Positions 1 through 12,399 of a stretch of 64,000 nt of DNA are shown piece by piece. The position numbers were made by a program, and so were the translations under genes. Numbering within the stretch: the first letter of the stretch is position 1; every line of letters begins with the position of its first letter. The notes under the pieces were generated by a model. That model was not told the DNA's origin, did not search any database, and was given only the letters and a program-made list of their open reading frames with translations. Source of the DNA: Karalla daura (lineage: Eukaryota > Chordata > Actinopteri > Chaetodontiformes > Leiognathidae); the NCBI GenBank assembly GCA_029224185.1, contig CM055197.1:20220827-20284826 (forward strand). Direction: 5' to 3'.

Positions 1-1289
1 TAAACACTAAACACTCTAAACAATAAACAGCACTAAACATGAAACATGGAGTAGCTGGAGTCCAAACAAAATGCTAACAAAGAGCACAAGAAAAAAGCAA
101 AGATACAAAATGCACTGGCGCAAGACAGGGCAAGCATAGAGTTTAAGCACCAGTGATTAGGTGTGATCCAGGGGAAGGGCAAGTGACCTGACGCAAAGAG
201 GGTTTCAGACATAAAACAAAAATGACATAAAAATAAATGACAAGACATAACCCTCAGACAAGACAAACCTCACTATGGTGTGACACATTGGGGCAAAGGA
301 CTTTAACAGGCCGTCTTTCCCTATAGCACTTAAACCTTTTAACCTAAAGCCTTTGACCAAACCCATGACAACATTCCATACCTTCAGATACAACTAAACT
401 AACAAATAAAAAAGAGGTACAGTTTAAAGACGGTGTCTGAACTCACCCATGCCATCTTGCTTAGTCAAATACAATGACTAAGTCATTCACGTTTCAGAGG
501 CAACAATAGTTGACATTGCTTCTTGTGCTTCTTGGCTGCTGTAGCTACTTCTTCTGGCATGAATGTTTATTCCAGTGTGACATCAGTGCTAATGTTTTAG
601 AAGAGATGAAGCTGGATGGTGTTGCTTCCTGCACACTGAAGCCCCTCCATGAAAGCTGCTACAATATTATGGTTGACCTGTGCGTCTTTTGCAATTGGTT
701 GTCTTTTCAGTTTTGTGTTAATGAAAATGACAACCAAAGAGTAATTCTACAAAGAGATTTAATCATTAACTTTGTCTGTTCTGTGTTTTATTTGTGGATT
801 TAGGATGAACTGGCTCCTCCTAGAGAAAAATATGGAATTCCCAGCATCGTAGAAGTGTCCACAGATATGCTATTTGGGTTTAGGCAAACAAAGCCCCTCC
901 AAATTTAAAAAACCTTTGGTCGTCCATCTGCACAACTTTAAATTAAGGATTTGGTACTGATGTTCATATACAAATGCAGAAATGGCAAGATTTGGTGTGC
1001 TTGTTAATAAGATATGTATGCAAGCAAATGTGAAAAATTCATTTGCATTTGGCCTCCTTTATGCATTAAGAAGAAGGGTGATGCAACTGAAATCTCCTAA
1101 ACCACAAAAAAGTCTCTCGCTAGTCAACTACTTTTTTTTCCAATTCCAGGAATAGCATCAATTGTTGCCATAGTGCCGGCATGAGCTGGGTTCTTGTTAC
1201 AACAGCCTCTGCTTCTTTATTTCTCTTTTTTTACTCTTTTTCCTAACTTTGTGCCCATTTCTCTAACCTTTTTTTCGGCTTTGGTGTTA
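1..1289. other. gene-free AT-rich flank
   Basis: No coding exon is supported here. The short open frames lack splice context and protein-like composition. The first 400 bases are A-rich on the + strand and resemble decayed dispersed repeat, but I cannot name a family. Confidence 0.5.
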
Positions 1290-2430
1290 ACAAGTGTCTT
1301 GTGGACATCTTTCATCCACTGCGTGCGGACAGAACTGAGGTAAAAGACGGGGCGGTGGTGTCGCTGTGTTTCTATCTGCCACGGGAGCTCACACACGTCA
1401 TTGTTATCGCGGTGTATGTGCCCCCTTCTGCAAACGCGTACACAGCCTGTGACACGTTGATCGCTCTTACCAGCAAGATGCAGACGCGGCACCTACAGGC
1501 TCTCATTTCAGGGGACTTGAACTATGCATCTCCCTACACTGTCTTCCCCACATATACCCAATATGTCTCCTGCACCACAGGAGAAAATAAGATAATAGAC
1601 TTGTTTGATGCCAACACCAAGGTACTATCACTACACTCATCACAACACTCCCTTCTCTGGGGAGAGCTGATCACAGTCATCAACCTGTGACCAATGTATT
1701 TACCTTTAGTGCACAGGCAGCCTGTGGTACCCCGAGTGGTGAAGAGGCGGTCTGCTGAGAGCGGGGAGGCCCTGAGAGTGCTTTCAGTGCTATGGTAGAC
1801 TGCATCACAGACTATATCAACTTCTGTTTTTAAAACACTGTACCCTCCCGTACAATGTTTTTCAAACAATAAACCATGGATTACCCATGATATCAAAGCT
1901 TTCCTGAAGGAAAAGAAAAGAGTGTTCATATCGGGGGACAAGGACGAGCTGGGGACTGTATAGACGGCTTTGACCAGCTTTGCACCATGGTGGGCTCAGA
2001 GATGGACCTGCTGCACTTCGCCTACCGTACTGGCGTAGTGGTGGAAGATACAGTCACCTACCTGCTTAACTCTGCACTCTCTCTCACCTGGAGAAACCCA
2101 GCAGCATGGTGAGAATTTTATTCTTTGACTTCTCCAGTGCATTCAACACCATACAGCTGGTGCTTCAGTATGAGTAAGACCAACGAGATGGTGGTGGACT
2201 TCCGCAGATGCCAGACTACTGTCCCTGCCCCGGTGAACGTTTAGGGACTGGACATTGAGCAAGTGGACTGCCCCAAGTACCTGGGCCATGCTGGACCATG
2301 AGTCTCCTGCAGCACACTCTGTCCGCTCTGGAAAGCAGCTTCAGCGACAGACTGATTCACCCTCACTGTGTGAAAGAGAGATTGTGGAGGTCTTTCCTTC
2401 CTGCTGCTGTAAGAATCTACAATCAACACT
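1290..2430 (+). mobile_element. degenerate LINE (CR1/L2/Rex1-like), endonuclease plus RT pieces
   Basis: A frame from about 1304 to 1621 reads like the C-terminal part of an apurinic-type LINE endonuclease. It contains AVYVPPSAN, then SGDLNYAS, then an LFDANTKV-type segment. Further down, in shifting frames, come a 'NNKPWITHDIKAFLKEKK'-like linker (about 1867-1917), a reverse-transcriptase block ending FFDFSSAFNTI (about 2120-2152) and a 'MSKTNEMVVDFRR' block (about 2170-2210). The order endonuclease-linker-RT on the + strand is that of a non-LTR retrotransposon. Stops, frameshifts and missing blocks, including the catalytic YADD region, show it is a dead internally deleted copy. Clade assignment is from memory of fish LINEs and is approximate. 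Confidence 0.8.
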
Positions 2431-2978
2431 GTTAGCTCTATTTCATGTTTATTTATTTCTATTTTATTATATTATACTCTCAATCATTCTATGTAATCAA
2501 TGCGGGACAATTAAAGGTCTCCTTATTTTTATTTCCATTCTTATTCTTAAATCGCTAGACCCGAGAATCGTTACAAGACTCTATAAAATGTGTGATCCAA
2601 TGATATTGTACTTTGAAAGACTTAACACTTTGCCCTCAGGTAATGGAAAGTGACAAAGCTCAAGTGTGATTTTAAAGACAAAGAATATAAGCTAGAATTC
2701 GAGAGACTAGAAAGAGACTCACCTGCTATCTTTGGAAGAGCATCCTGCACAAAACTAGGACTAATCAGAAGAGTGTACAGTATAGATAAGAAAGACACCA
2801 CTGACTTCAGGTTCCTGTTCTGGTTCAGGTTCTGCCTCTGGTTCATACATAAATGTCTGAATTCCGTAATCAGCAGTCCTGTCACATTCGGCGTTCACTA
2901 TTCACCAAGGGGCTGTTGTTGTTATTTTGAGTCTGTCACTGTGAGCATATACTGGACCAGCCACTGTGGCTTTGTTCT

Positions 2979-3013
2979 CTAACCCTAACCCTAACCCTTT
3001 GTTCTCTAACCCT
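2979..3013 (+). repeat. short interstitial telomere-like (CTAACC)n tract
   Basis: Three consecutive CTAACC/CCCTAA units occur at 2979-2997. A duplicated 'TTTGTTCTCTAACCCT' phrase follows, with one more unit at 3006-3013. This is vertebrate telomere-type sequence in an internal position, probably from polymerase slippage or a repeat tail. Confidence 0.6.
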
Positions 3014-3294
3014 GAGGCCAATCAATGCACCTCATTATCATTATTACAATGACCATCTTCACTGGTCAAAACCATGCATGTACTCTCACAAGAGAAAATG
3101 TCAGAATGAAAAGGGGTCAGAATGAGCTCTATATTTCTTTTTTTTTAATAATAAATTGTAATATGGATTTCAAGACAATTTAAGGGAGCCTGGATAAATG
3201 AAAAAAAAAATGAAGTGATGGTTCCTTTCACACCCCATTTGGATGATACCACTTTCTGCTATTTCCATTCGATGTGTCATCAGCTTCAGAAGTG

Positions 3295-4022
3295 AATGGA
3301 AGGCATGGAGGGAGTTGTAATGATAGAAGACTTCCTGTCTGGTGAAGATGAGAAACAGCATGACAGGAGGCTAAAAGCACTGATGGACAGGATTAGGAGC
3401 ATCAACCTGAAGTTAAACGAAGATAAATGTAAGATCAGAAGGACAAAGATCAGAAAGAGATCTGCAAAGATCTGCAGAGGGAGTGACACCAGACCAGGAA
3501 ATGGTCAGGCCAATACAAGACATACCCAGCCATAATACAAGGCATGTACTCCTGGATGGTGACGTAGCTTTGCAATGGAAGGCTGGGCAGCAGAAAAGCT
3601 TTGAACAGTTGAAGATGCTTGTGAGCCCCAGCGCTCAAGTATTATGATGTGGAAAGGGATATAACATTTTCGGCCAATACAAGCTCTGATGGTCTGGCAG
3701 CAGTGTTAATCCAGGATGGACAGCCAGTGGCTTATGGCTCAAAAATGCTGACTGACTATGAGAAAAGGTGTGCCCAGATACCAAAGGAACTTTTGACAAT
3801 TGTGTATGAATGTGAGAAGTTCAAGCAATATGTTTATGGCATTTTGGAAGAGACCACAAACCACTTGAGACTGTTTAAGGAATCACTCCAAAAGCCTCCA
3901 CTGAGGCTCCAGAGGATGGTGATGATCCTCCACACTTTTGATCAGTGAGTCAGCTACAAGCCTGGAAAGGATCTCTACATCACAGACATTTTGAGTCAAG
4001 CTCTTTTGAAAGAACTTATCAG
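3295..4022 (+). mobile_element. degenerate Ty3/gypsy pol fragment (RT end plus RNase H)
   Basis: The first part (about 3301-3440) resembles the end of a Ty3/gypsy reverse transcriptase, with HDRRLKALMDRIRSINLKLN and the following KCKIR. After a frame-broken spacer, 3649-3948 encodes an RNase H-like stretch. It has ANTSSDGLAAVLIQ, then PVAYGSKMLTDYEKR, then PKELLTIVYECEKF. The segment after the stop at 3946-3948 continues in frame as 'SYKPGKDLYITDILSQ', the usual end of gypsy RNase H. The element has stops and deletions and lacks recognisable gag, protease and integrase, so it is a dead fragment. Sequence just downstream (4060-4180) may be remnant LTR, but no matching 5' LTR was found. Confidence 0.85.
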
Positions 4023-7000
4023 GTAAACTAGGCTTATTTGCTAAGATGTTTGCTGCATGTATGATTCAGACCACTAGGTGGAGTCGGTCATCAAAGTTGT
4101 TACCCTGTTGGGAGTGTTCATAAAGGAGGAGTCAACAAGTAATCACAGAAGTTATTGTGATTATTTACAAGTTTAGACATTATTACAAAACTCTTAAATA
4201 TTCCATGTCAACAAAATACAATATGATTGTTGAATACCTGATTGTTAGTCAATGTTCCTTTTGAGATTTGAGAACATAATATAATATTGTTCTTATGGTC
4301 TCTCAAATGGCCTTGCTGTCTCTTGACTTTGTTTCTACTTGCCTTTGAGGAGCACTATAAAATCAGAACTACTTTCTTGCAACAGATATATCTATTCTTT
4401 TCATCTGACAAGATGGGTGTGGGTTTTATTCTCTTTATACACATTAGTGGTTATTACTTAGTATTGTGGTGTTTAATGCTCCTTCACTGTACATGTTTAA
4501 CTATATACCGTTGAAGACCCTTTAAAGCTGATGAGAGCTTTTTATATTGAGAATCCAATATTTCCCTGAATACAACCAACACATTCTCAATACAGATTTT
4601 TTTGCGCATTCTCCGTTACAATCTTGTGACTTTTTCTAGTCTAATGTTATTCTAATGTTCTAATCAGAAATATTTTCCAGAATTTGTATTCTGGTCTACT
4701 TTGAGCTTTCAGTAAAACACATTGTTTTTTGCAAACTAATGAGGAGGTTGGGGTATGCACTCTCACTTGAAAGAATGGCTCATTTAGTATTAGGTTGGGA
4801 CTTCAGTGTAAAAACATCATTAAGCTGCATGAAATCAATGATTTGCCAAAGTATATAAGCTTGCAGAATGTGCTGCAATTACATGGTAAGTTGCATGTTA
4901 GACTCTGTAGTAAAAAAAACATAACTAAAATTGCAAGTAGTTATGAAGGGGCCCATTTTCATCTTAATATTCAAAATAAATCCCATGAGGAGGGTTTTTT
5001 GAATATTTCAAGGTGGAGACCATTAGCCAATTTTCGTCATCGAGGGGTGACACCACTGTCAGATGTAAGAGCTGGCCATTCTTGACTTGAGTATCAATTT
5101 TATGAGGATACCTGTTCTTTAAAGCTATTAAGAGACAACAGACAACAGACAATCATGACCAACTTCTCTATATGGCCCTCGGAATTACATCATACGAAGC
5201 AAATATAGAAATCGGTGTATTAGTTTAAGTGAACAATAAATGTATACATTTCCAATATTTGTACTGCCCTCTAAAGGCTGACATGTGCCATTTTTGGCTT
5301 ATAGCATCAGAGTGGCATGCCAAACAAGGATCTAGAATTTGGTGTTCATAACACCAACTCTGACTGACATATGCATCAATTTGCTTTTTTATACCTAGTG
5401 AGAAAATTCTGTTCATTAATAACTCAAGTGAACAAAATTGTTTTCATAAGTTTTTCCAGCTGAAGAGTGTTCGTGCCAAGTTTCAGACAGTTCAGACTAA
5501 ATCCCAGGGTGGAGTGTGAAAAAATGTTTTCCAATTTTGCCCAAAAAATGGCAGAATCGGCAGAAATGGATGTGGCCTTGCAAACATGCGACATGCAGTG
5601 TGGGAGTTATAGCCCAAAACGTGTTGGCCTATTTTATAGCGGAGAGATATGTATTTTTTTGCATCTACAGTGAGTACAGGTGTCTGGACCAACCCTCCTC
5701 CCGTGCACGATTTGGTCTGCAGTACAACTTTCATCAACAGAAAAATAAAGTAAAAGGATGAAAAGGAGGAAAATAAAAATCTGAACACAAAATGGCGCTC
5801 TCAGCACCATTGGTCCGGGGAAACGCATTTGCTTGCCTACGTGTTCCCCAGGCCCCACGTGCTTGGCCCCCTAACAGCAAAAGACAAATATGTGGTTAGG
5901 GTTTCTGAAACAGCAGTGGTTCTGTGGTTGCTGCTTCTCAGAGGCCTATTGTTTGTGTGCGAGCCAAACCAACGGACTGGACATGTACCTCCATTACCTC
6001 CCGGTGTTTACCTCCACATTCTGCCCAAAATAACCTGTCACTCAGCAGCCACTGTTCACCCATTTCCTTCAATAGCGTGACTCTGCTATACATGGGGGCG
6101 GTAACTGGATTAAAACAGGATAGAAAGAGGAAAACAAGATGTGACAAAAAAGAGGGGTTTACAAAGGACAGGAAACAAAGAGACATGTCAAAGAGAACAT
6201 GAGTCAGAGGAGGAGGAAAAGATAGAAGAAGAGATCAGGTGCTCGTGAAGAGTGGTGAGTGAGAGACAAGTAGGAAATGAGAAATAAGGAAAACAACTGG
6301 AAGTACAGAGGGAGATCGACAAGGAAAGAAAGTAATAAAATAAAGAACCAGGAAAAGATTCGTAATGAAGCTTTGAAGTCTGCTTTTAGATTTGAAGGGG
6401 TTTATTGTTACGATATGATACAATAAAAAGTGGTTGATTATTATGGTTGCCCTGGTCAATAAAGAAATTAAAGCTTTTTGACAACAGTGGTCCAAAACTG
6501 CTGTGTAAAGATTAACACAGATCTGTAAGACATTGCAAATGACAAAACTTGACAACTGGAGCTGTAATACTCAGAATTCACACAGTATGTCAATGAATCA
6601 TACCCTCACGGGAATGAATCATACCCCATCACTGCAGTCCGGCTGTAGAGACAAAACAATTACTTCCAGAAAAATATGGCCTTCATGATAAGATGGCTAG
6701 CATTCATGACAAGATGACAGGCGAGCAGAGCGAGCAGGAAGCAGCACTTTACATCTTAAACTTCAACTTAATTTTTAAATTTAAAGTGACAGTTAATAAC
6801 AATTATTTTAAGACACTTTACATGAACAAAACCACAAGCAACATGTAAAATGCAAAGCCCAACAAAACTTAACAGGACCCCATGAGCATTGCGAAGTGAT
6901 GGGGCCATGCAAAAAACCTTTAACAGTGAGAAAATGTATGGCAGACCCAGGCTCAGAAGTGGCAGTCATCTACCAATGAACAGTTGGGTTGCAATATACG

Positions 7001-7087
7001 TGTGTACGTGTTTGGACATACAGGACAGAAGCAGTGAAAATGTGAGATTATTTGGTTTCATGCTAATGTTCCTGCATTAACCATATT
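4023..7087. other. gene-free repeat-rich stretch
   Basis: No exon is supported. About 5440-5700 resembles a dispersed fish repeat, with the phrase 'ttatagcccaaaacgtgttgg' and a 'ttttatagcggagagat' motif. The rest is AT-rich with no structure that I could assign. Confidence 0.4.
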
Positions 7088-7372
7088 ATTCAAGCAGCTC
7101 CCAAAATGACACCCAGCAGAGCTTCATGCATTGAGGAGGACCAGGAGGTGAAGACAGGACCATTCCCAGTCCTGGATGGACCAGGATCCAGCACAGCATT
7201 CAAGTAGCTCTGGGTGGTGAAATGCAGATGAATACATCCAGTGGAGCCAGATGCTACATGAACACTTGAAGCACTCGGTGGAGGTAGGGCAGTGAAGGTC
7301 CAGGATCCAGCACAGCATCCAAGCAGCTCCAAGATGGCAGGGAGCCCCCTGGGTTCACATCTTTGGAAGGGT
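7088..7372. repeat. imperfect tandem repeat, period about 110-120 bp
   Basis: A roughly 30-base phrase starting CCAGGATCCAGCACAGCAT and running into CAAGYAGCTC occurs at 7181-7210 and again at 7300-7330. The CAAGCAGCTC end also occurs at 7091-7100. The spacing of about 110-120 bases suggests at least two and a half decayed tandem units. Confidence 0.6.
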
Positions 7373-7448
7373 GGGATTAACATTTGTCATGTGTGTATTG
7401 CCTGCTGGTGAGGGTGGGTTATGTGCGCCACCCCCCTGCTTTTTAGGA

Positions 7449-7462
7449 GGGGGGGGGGGGGG
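7449..7462. repeat. poly-G run (14)
   Basis: An uninterrupted run of 14 G bases follows 'ttttagga'. Its length is likely variable and error-prone in assemblies. Confidence 0.8.
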
Positions 7463-7784
7463 ACCTGTGCTCAGATGTTGAATTTCATTCCTTTAACCTT
7501 AATTCTGACTGCTTTGGAAGTGAAACAACTTTTTAAAGTAAATCAGAATCATGTGAAGGAAAACCTACCAGTAGTGGCGGGCTGGCCATAGGGAGGTTCA
7601 TGAGGATTCCTAAACACCCAGTCTGTTCTAGGCTGGTTCAGCAAGTCTGTTTCCCTTGTCAACCCAGCTGGCAGTTGGATATTCTTTAGCCCCATGAAAT
7701 GCAGCAGCTTGCCCACGTACCCATAGGTGGCATAGTGAAATATCATAGTGAAACATCAGAAGACATTGACTGAATATAAAAAAC

Positions 7785-7870
7785 AGACATAGTCTTCTGG
7801 TATGAAAAATGAAGCCAACATTGAAGTGACTTTACTTACAATACTACCAAGATCCAGTGGCTCCAAAAAA
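7785..7870. repeat. dispersed repeat, copy A (partner at 57500-57590)
   Basis: About 85 bases, from 'acatagtcttctggt' through 'gaagtgacttt' to 'accaagatcc', align with 57500-57590 in the same orientation. The two copies differ by scattered substitutions. The family is not named here. Confidence 0.6.
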
Positions 7871-8289
7871 ACACTTAAAAATAGATACCCAGTCAATCAA
7901 AAACTTATACTTCAGTATACTTTTTACATCTTTCTGCCAAAGTATTAATTTAAAAAAATTTGAGACCCCCACGACAACGGCGCGTTGGTCTCCTAATGAA
8001 CTCGCCACACCAGTAGGTACAGCAACATGTCAGAGGGATGTGAACTTATAACATACTATGCACATGAATTATTACAAAGTCATTTCCTGAAAGTTTGACA
8101 CGCATTCATAGCTCTGCTGTAGTTTGTTTAAAAACATTCATCCTTATTATTGTCGTATTATTGACAATGGCATGTGCCTCTGTGATTCACGCAAGGCTAG
8201 AAGCCAAGCACATTTGTCCAAATAGAGTTGCTGTAGCTGTCCAAGATGGCATCAAGTAACCAAGCAAAGCAAACAAGTAACCTAGTAAA

Positions 8290-8660
8290 ATAATCAAAGT
8301 TTATTACAGTATATTTAAAGTATACAATAATAAACTAAAAATAGGGCCTCAAAGTATATAACTAGTACAGTACAATGGCAGTATATAGATAAGTGTAAGT
8401 GTGGCATACTTTAAGCATACGACAGGGATATACCAAGTACATTGATAGTATATAGATGAGTGTACTTGTATACTTTAAAGTGTACTTTTGCAAATTTAGA
8501 ATGAACTTTAAAGTGTACTTCTAAAAACTTAAAATGCTCAAATTTAGTCTGAAAATGTATCAAATTAGTATACTTTCGAGTACACTAAAAATACATGGTC
8601 TGTACTTGCTATACTTATACTGGAGTAGGCTATTCTTAATAAAATGAAGTAAAGTATACT
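8290..8660. repeat. AGTATACTT-rich palindromic repeat block
   Basis: The 370-base stretch holds many variants of the near-palindrome AAAGTATACTTT or GTGTACTT, for example near 8316, 8400, 8480, 8515, 8570 and 8650. This looks like a decayed non-autonomous DNA element or minisatellite built from a short self-complementary unit. Confidence 0.6.
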
Positions 8661-9109
8661 ACTTTTTGCTAAGAGGAGCCAGGACCTGATTGTGCTGAGA
8701 GGCTGAGAGGTGTCTCTCTCTCTCGTGCTCTCTCTGTGCTATAAACCATATGCCTCTGGTGGGTAGGGATGCTGGTAACCATACTGTGCCATGGGCCCCC
8801 ACCTCTAAAATGATTCGCGTGCTGCTGAACTTGGTCAGTCTAATATTTCACATATTAAAAGCTATTAAGGGTTTGAGCTGATCCTTGTATTGTTTTGCTG
8901 CATGTTCTTCTTTCTTTCTTCTTTCTTCTTCTTCTGAGGAAATTCCTCTCTCATGCATGAAAAATGTCCGAACAAATGACCAAAAAAATCACTTTACAGT
9001 TCTGATGATGACACCTCAGCCATGACATTTAAGTCATTAAAGCCAATGTTCAATTTCATGATTTTAACAATTCACAAGAAATCAACCATGCGTTTTGCAG
9101 ATCTGAAAA

Positions 9110-9760
9110 CCAAAATGTAGCCCCAATACTAATGAAAGTTTTGTACATTTAAATCTATTGCAAGTTATCTTTTTTAAAGAACTGTAAAATGTATTAAACC
9201 TATCTTCTCCCACTTACTACAGAAGTTGACACCAAACTCTATAATAAGTTGACACCAAACTTGCTACAGAGCATCTTTAGACTGTCCTACACAAATTATC
9301 CACACAGATATTTGATTTATTGAAAACCGAGCCTACAATGCATCAAAATGTTTCACTGTATTTCAAAATGGTATTTCAAACTTTTTTAAACTATTAAAAA
9401 AATAATTCTAAATACATTATCATTGTTTATTTTAAAACAATTGCAGAATTGCTGTCTTGTGCAATTTCTGTATTTTCAAGGTTTTGTCTTAATAACTGCA
9501 TTTTCTTTTTACATCCGTTTGAAAGCTGTGTGAAACAGCTGCTGTCTTTCACAGGCACCTGACTGGCTTAGTAAATTTGTGAAGCTACATGTGACATTTG
9601 CACTTAGTCTTATTAGTTCCGTGAGCCTTAGCCAGTCCCATACCAGATATCCTCAACTGGAAGTACAAGATGTGATAGTAGTGCTCCAACAAGCCTCCAA
9701 GTTTCAAAACCATAGCCATATTTTTTGCTTGTAGTTGATGGAAATCCTTTGTTCTTTTGT
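9110..9760. repeat. dispersed repeat, copy A (partner at 15040-15790)
   Basis: Ordered blocks are shared with 15040-15790 in the same orientation: 'ttgcaa(g/a)tta', 'tatattgaaaa', 'gcagaattg', 'taataactg', 'agctgctgtct', 'tttgtgaagttacact' (here 'tttgtgaagctacatg'), 'ccagat(a/g)tcct', 'gtacaagatg'/'atacagg' and 'gcctc(c/t)aa(g/a)tttcaaaac'. No coding potential is visible. It looks like an old, mostly non-coding transposon family. Confidence 0.65.
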
Positions 9761-9770
9761 TCAAATATAT

Positions 9771-9823
9771 CTCACTCTCTCTCACTCACTCTCTCACACA
9801 CACACACACACACACATACACAA

Positions 9824-9906
<83 letters not shown>

Positions 9907-9915
9907 CACACACAT
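9771..9915. repeat. (CA)n / (CACATA)n microsatellite
   Basis: A CTCACT-rich lead-in is followed by about 120 bases of CA repeat with periodic CATACA interruptions and one CG interruption near the end. The open frames over it are artefacts of the repeat. Confidence 0.95.
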
Positions 9916-11234
9916 AGGCCTCCCATTTTGTAATTGTGGTTATATAGTTTCTAGGTTCCAACCTGTAGTTAGCAAGGAGTATGTGCATGCACCTTTATAC
10001 ATACAAGCATACACACAGTGACACCCATCCAGACTGCCACCAGCGACTTCCTCTGACATCAAGCTTAGTACTCAGATGCACTTGAACACACACGCACACA
10101 GATTTATGTATGGTGACACACCCATACTATGACACTTTAAAGCAACAAGATAAGCATGGCATGTCATGACCAAACCAAAAGCAACTGCTCCTTTAAAGCA
10201 AAAACAGCTATGTTTTCTGGGATGCTGGGATGTTTGTGTCTGATGAAGGAAACCAAACCCACTGACAAACACAGCCCAGCTCACGAACCTTGGCGTCATG
10301 ATGATAAACTTACCACTGTGCAGTTCACAAGGTAAATAAAGAACCACTGACAAAGACACTGATGATGCTACACTGTGCTTTAGAGATTTGGGGATACATG
10401 TCAACATTTGGAAAGATTCTTTCCCATACAAGTACATTTCTATCAAAGAAGCAACATTTTGCCCACAAATAAGTATTGGCTACTTAGTTCTGAGCAAAAT
10501 GTTGCTTCAGGTCATTATTTCTTCCCAACTGACTCAGTTGGTACAAATATGACTACAAATCAATGCAAATATTCTTGATCCTTTACTAAGATGTATTCTT
10601 AAAGACCACCTAAATGCATGTTTCTAACATTTTTTAGCTTTACATTGCACAGTGGCATATTTTCTAAATGGTGTTGCGACGGCATGGTGGTCTCATATGT
10701 GGTTTCTGAAGCTAACTACAGGGACATGAAATGTCACTTCTCTAGTATATAAGGAGCTGGAGCTTGTATAGAAGGTACAGAACAGTGGTTTGGGAATCAG
10801 CTGTTTTTGATGGGGGCTGGATTCACTATTTCCTGGAGTTGCATTCATCATTCATTTTCATACCCACTTCATACTCACTGGTGTTGCAGGGGTCTGCTTA
10901 TACATACATACCTCCAGCTCACATACTGTAGGGCAAAAGACAGGAATATACCTTGGACAGGTCATCAGTCATTCACAAATTCAATTCAGTTTTATTTAAA
11001 GTGCCAGTGTAACCCAGGTGACCTTCTCCAATGTAACTGCATTGTGAGCTGAAGGAAACGGGTAAAGCAAGCAGAATGGAGAGCTGTGGCTCTTACTAAT
11101 ATAATGAAAACGGCATAAGTATTGTTGTGTACATGGAGCAAAGACACTGTTTTGTGGAAAGGTTTGTATAGACCATGTTACCAAACTTTCGGTTGGCGAG
11201 ATTTTGGAAAACCATTAAATGAGTAAGGAGAGGA

Positions 11235-11400
11235 AAGCAGACCTTTGTCTATGGTAGTAGTCAGACGGTGGAAAGAATATTTCAAGGATCTTCTCAGTTC
11301 CACTGACATGTATTCCACTATGGAAACAGAGTCACAGGACTTGAAGATGGTACCACTCCAGACCCGGCTGCAGAAACAAGTTAGATGGGCCCATTACATC
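11235..11400 (+). mobile_element. small LINE fragment (Rex3/RTE-like)
   Basis: The frame from about 11251 contains VVVRRWKEYFKDLLSSTD, the segment that precedes the RT domain in many fish RTE/Rex3-type LINEs. It is followed by an acidic stretch and then loses similarity. The piece is isolated and truncated. Confidence 0.6.
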
Positions 11401-12356
11401 GTTTTGGGGAGGACATACTTTGTTAGCCCGCATTGTATTAGCCTCAGTCTAAATAATAGCAGCTCTGTGGCCACTCCTGTGGTGGGAAATCACTTTTTCT
11501 CTCACTAAGATGTGCCAGTATATTCTAAAATATTTTTTTAAAAATCACTTGGTAGGAAAAAAATTTAAGGTAGTGTAACTTATTTCCTGGTTATCATGTT
11601 CGTGCACCTACCAAAGATGTATTAGATAACAGAAGACTCAGATGTCAGCAGTTTCATGGAGGGGATGGAGTTGCAGAGAGCAACACAATCCAGCTTCACT
11701 TCTGTTGAAACAGTGCTCACAGATATGTGAGCTAAAGGAAGTCTTCATGCTTGGAGAGATAGCTATAGCAGCCAGGGAGCACAAGGAGCAGGAACCAGTG
11801 TTAGTGCCTGCAGGAAACTTTTCTTAGCTGCTGCTGTTTATCTTTTGTAGCTTCCTCTCCTAGCACGAAGTGTTATTGTTGACTTCAGTGTTGACATTTC
11901 CAATGAGAGATGTTGTATAGTGCTGCTTCCTGCTCACTTGGCCACTAGTCATCTTGCCATGAATCCAGGCCTCTGTATTTTTGTGGAAACAATTGTTTTG
12001 TCTACATGCCAGGATGAATTGCACTGATGCCCATGATGCCCCTTTACCTGTAATTATGTGCACTTTGCTTTTGATCATTGGATTGTTTGAATTCTTGGAT
12101 CAGTGAGTCAAAATAGGAATAATACATCAAACGTTACTCCAGCAAAAATAAATACATAAACAAGATGGTCTGGTCTATTCATGACTGGGGCTGATATTGC
12201 TCCCGCATAACTCCATAATGGCAAAACCCCTGAGGTGGCAACAACTCCAGCACAGCTGTTCCTCATTTGTAATCAGAGTGACACATTAAGTTTAGGAAAA
12301 GAGGGCATGACAACAGTCACTCAAATGGTCAATCGTGGTAACCAGTGGCGCACATG

Positions 12357-12390
12357 CGCACACACACGCACACACACACACGCACACACA
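12357..12390. repeat. short CA/CGCA microsatellite
   Basis: About 34 bases of alternating CA with CG interruptions. Confidence 0.8.
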
Positions 12391-12399
12391 GTTTGACCA

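Noticed and set aside
9725..10021. Open frames of HTHTHT and VCVCVC residues
   Set aside because: They are translations of the CA microsatellite and have no gene features.
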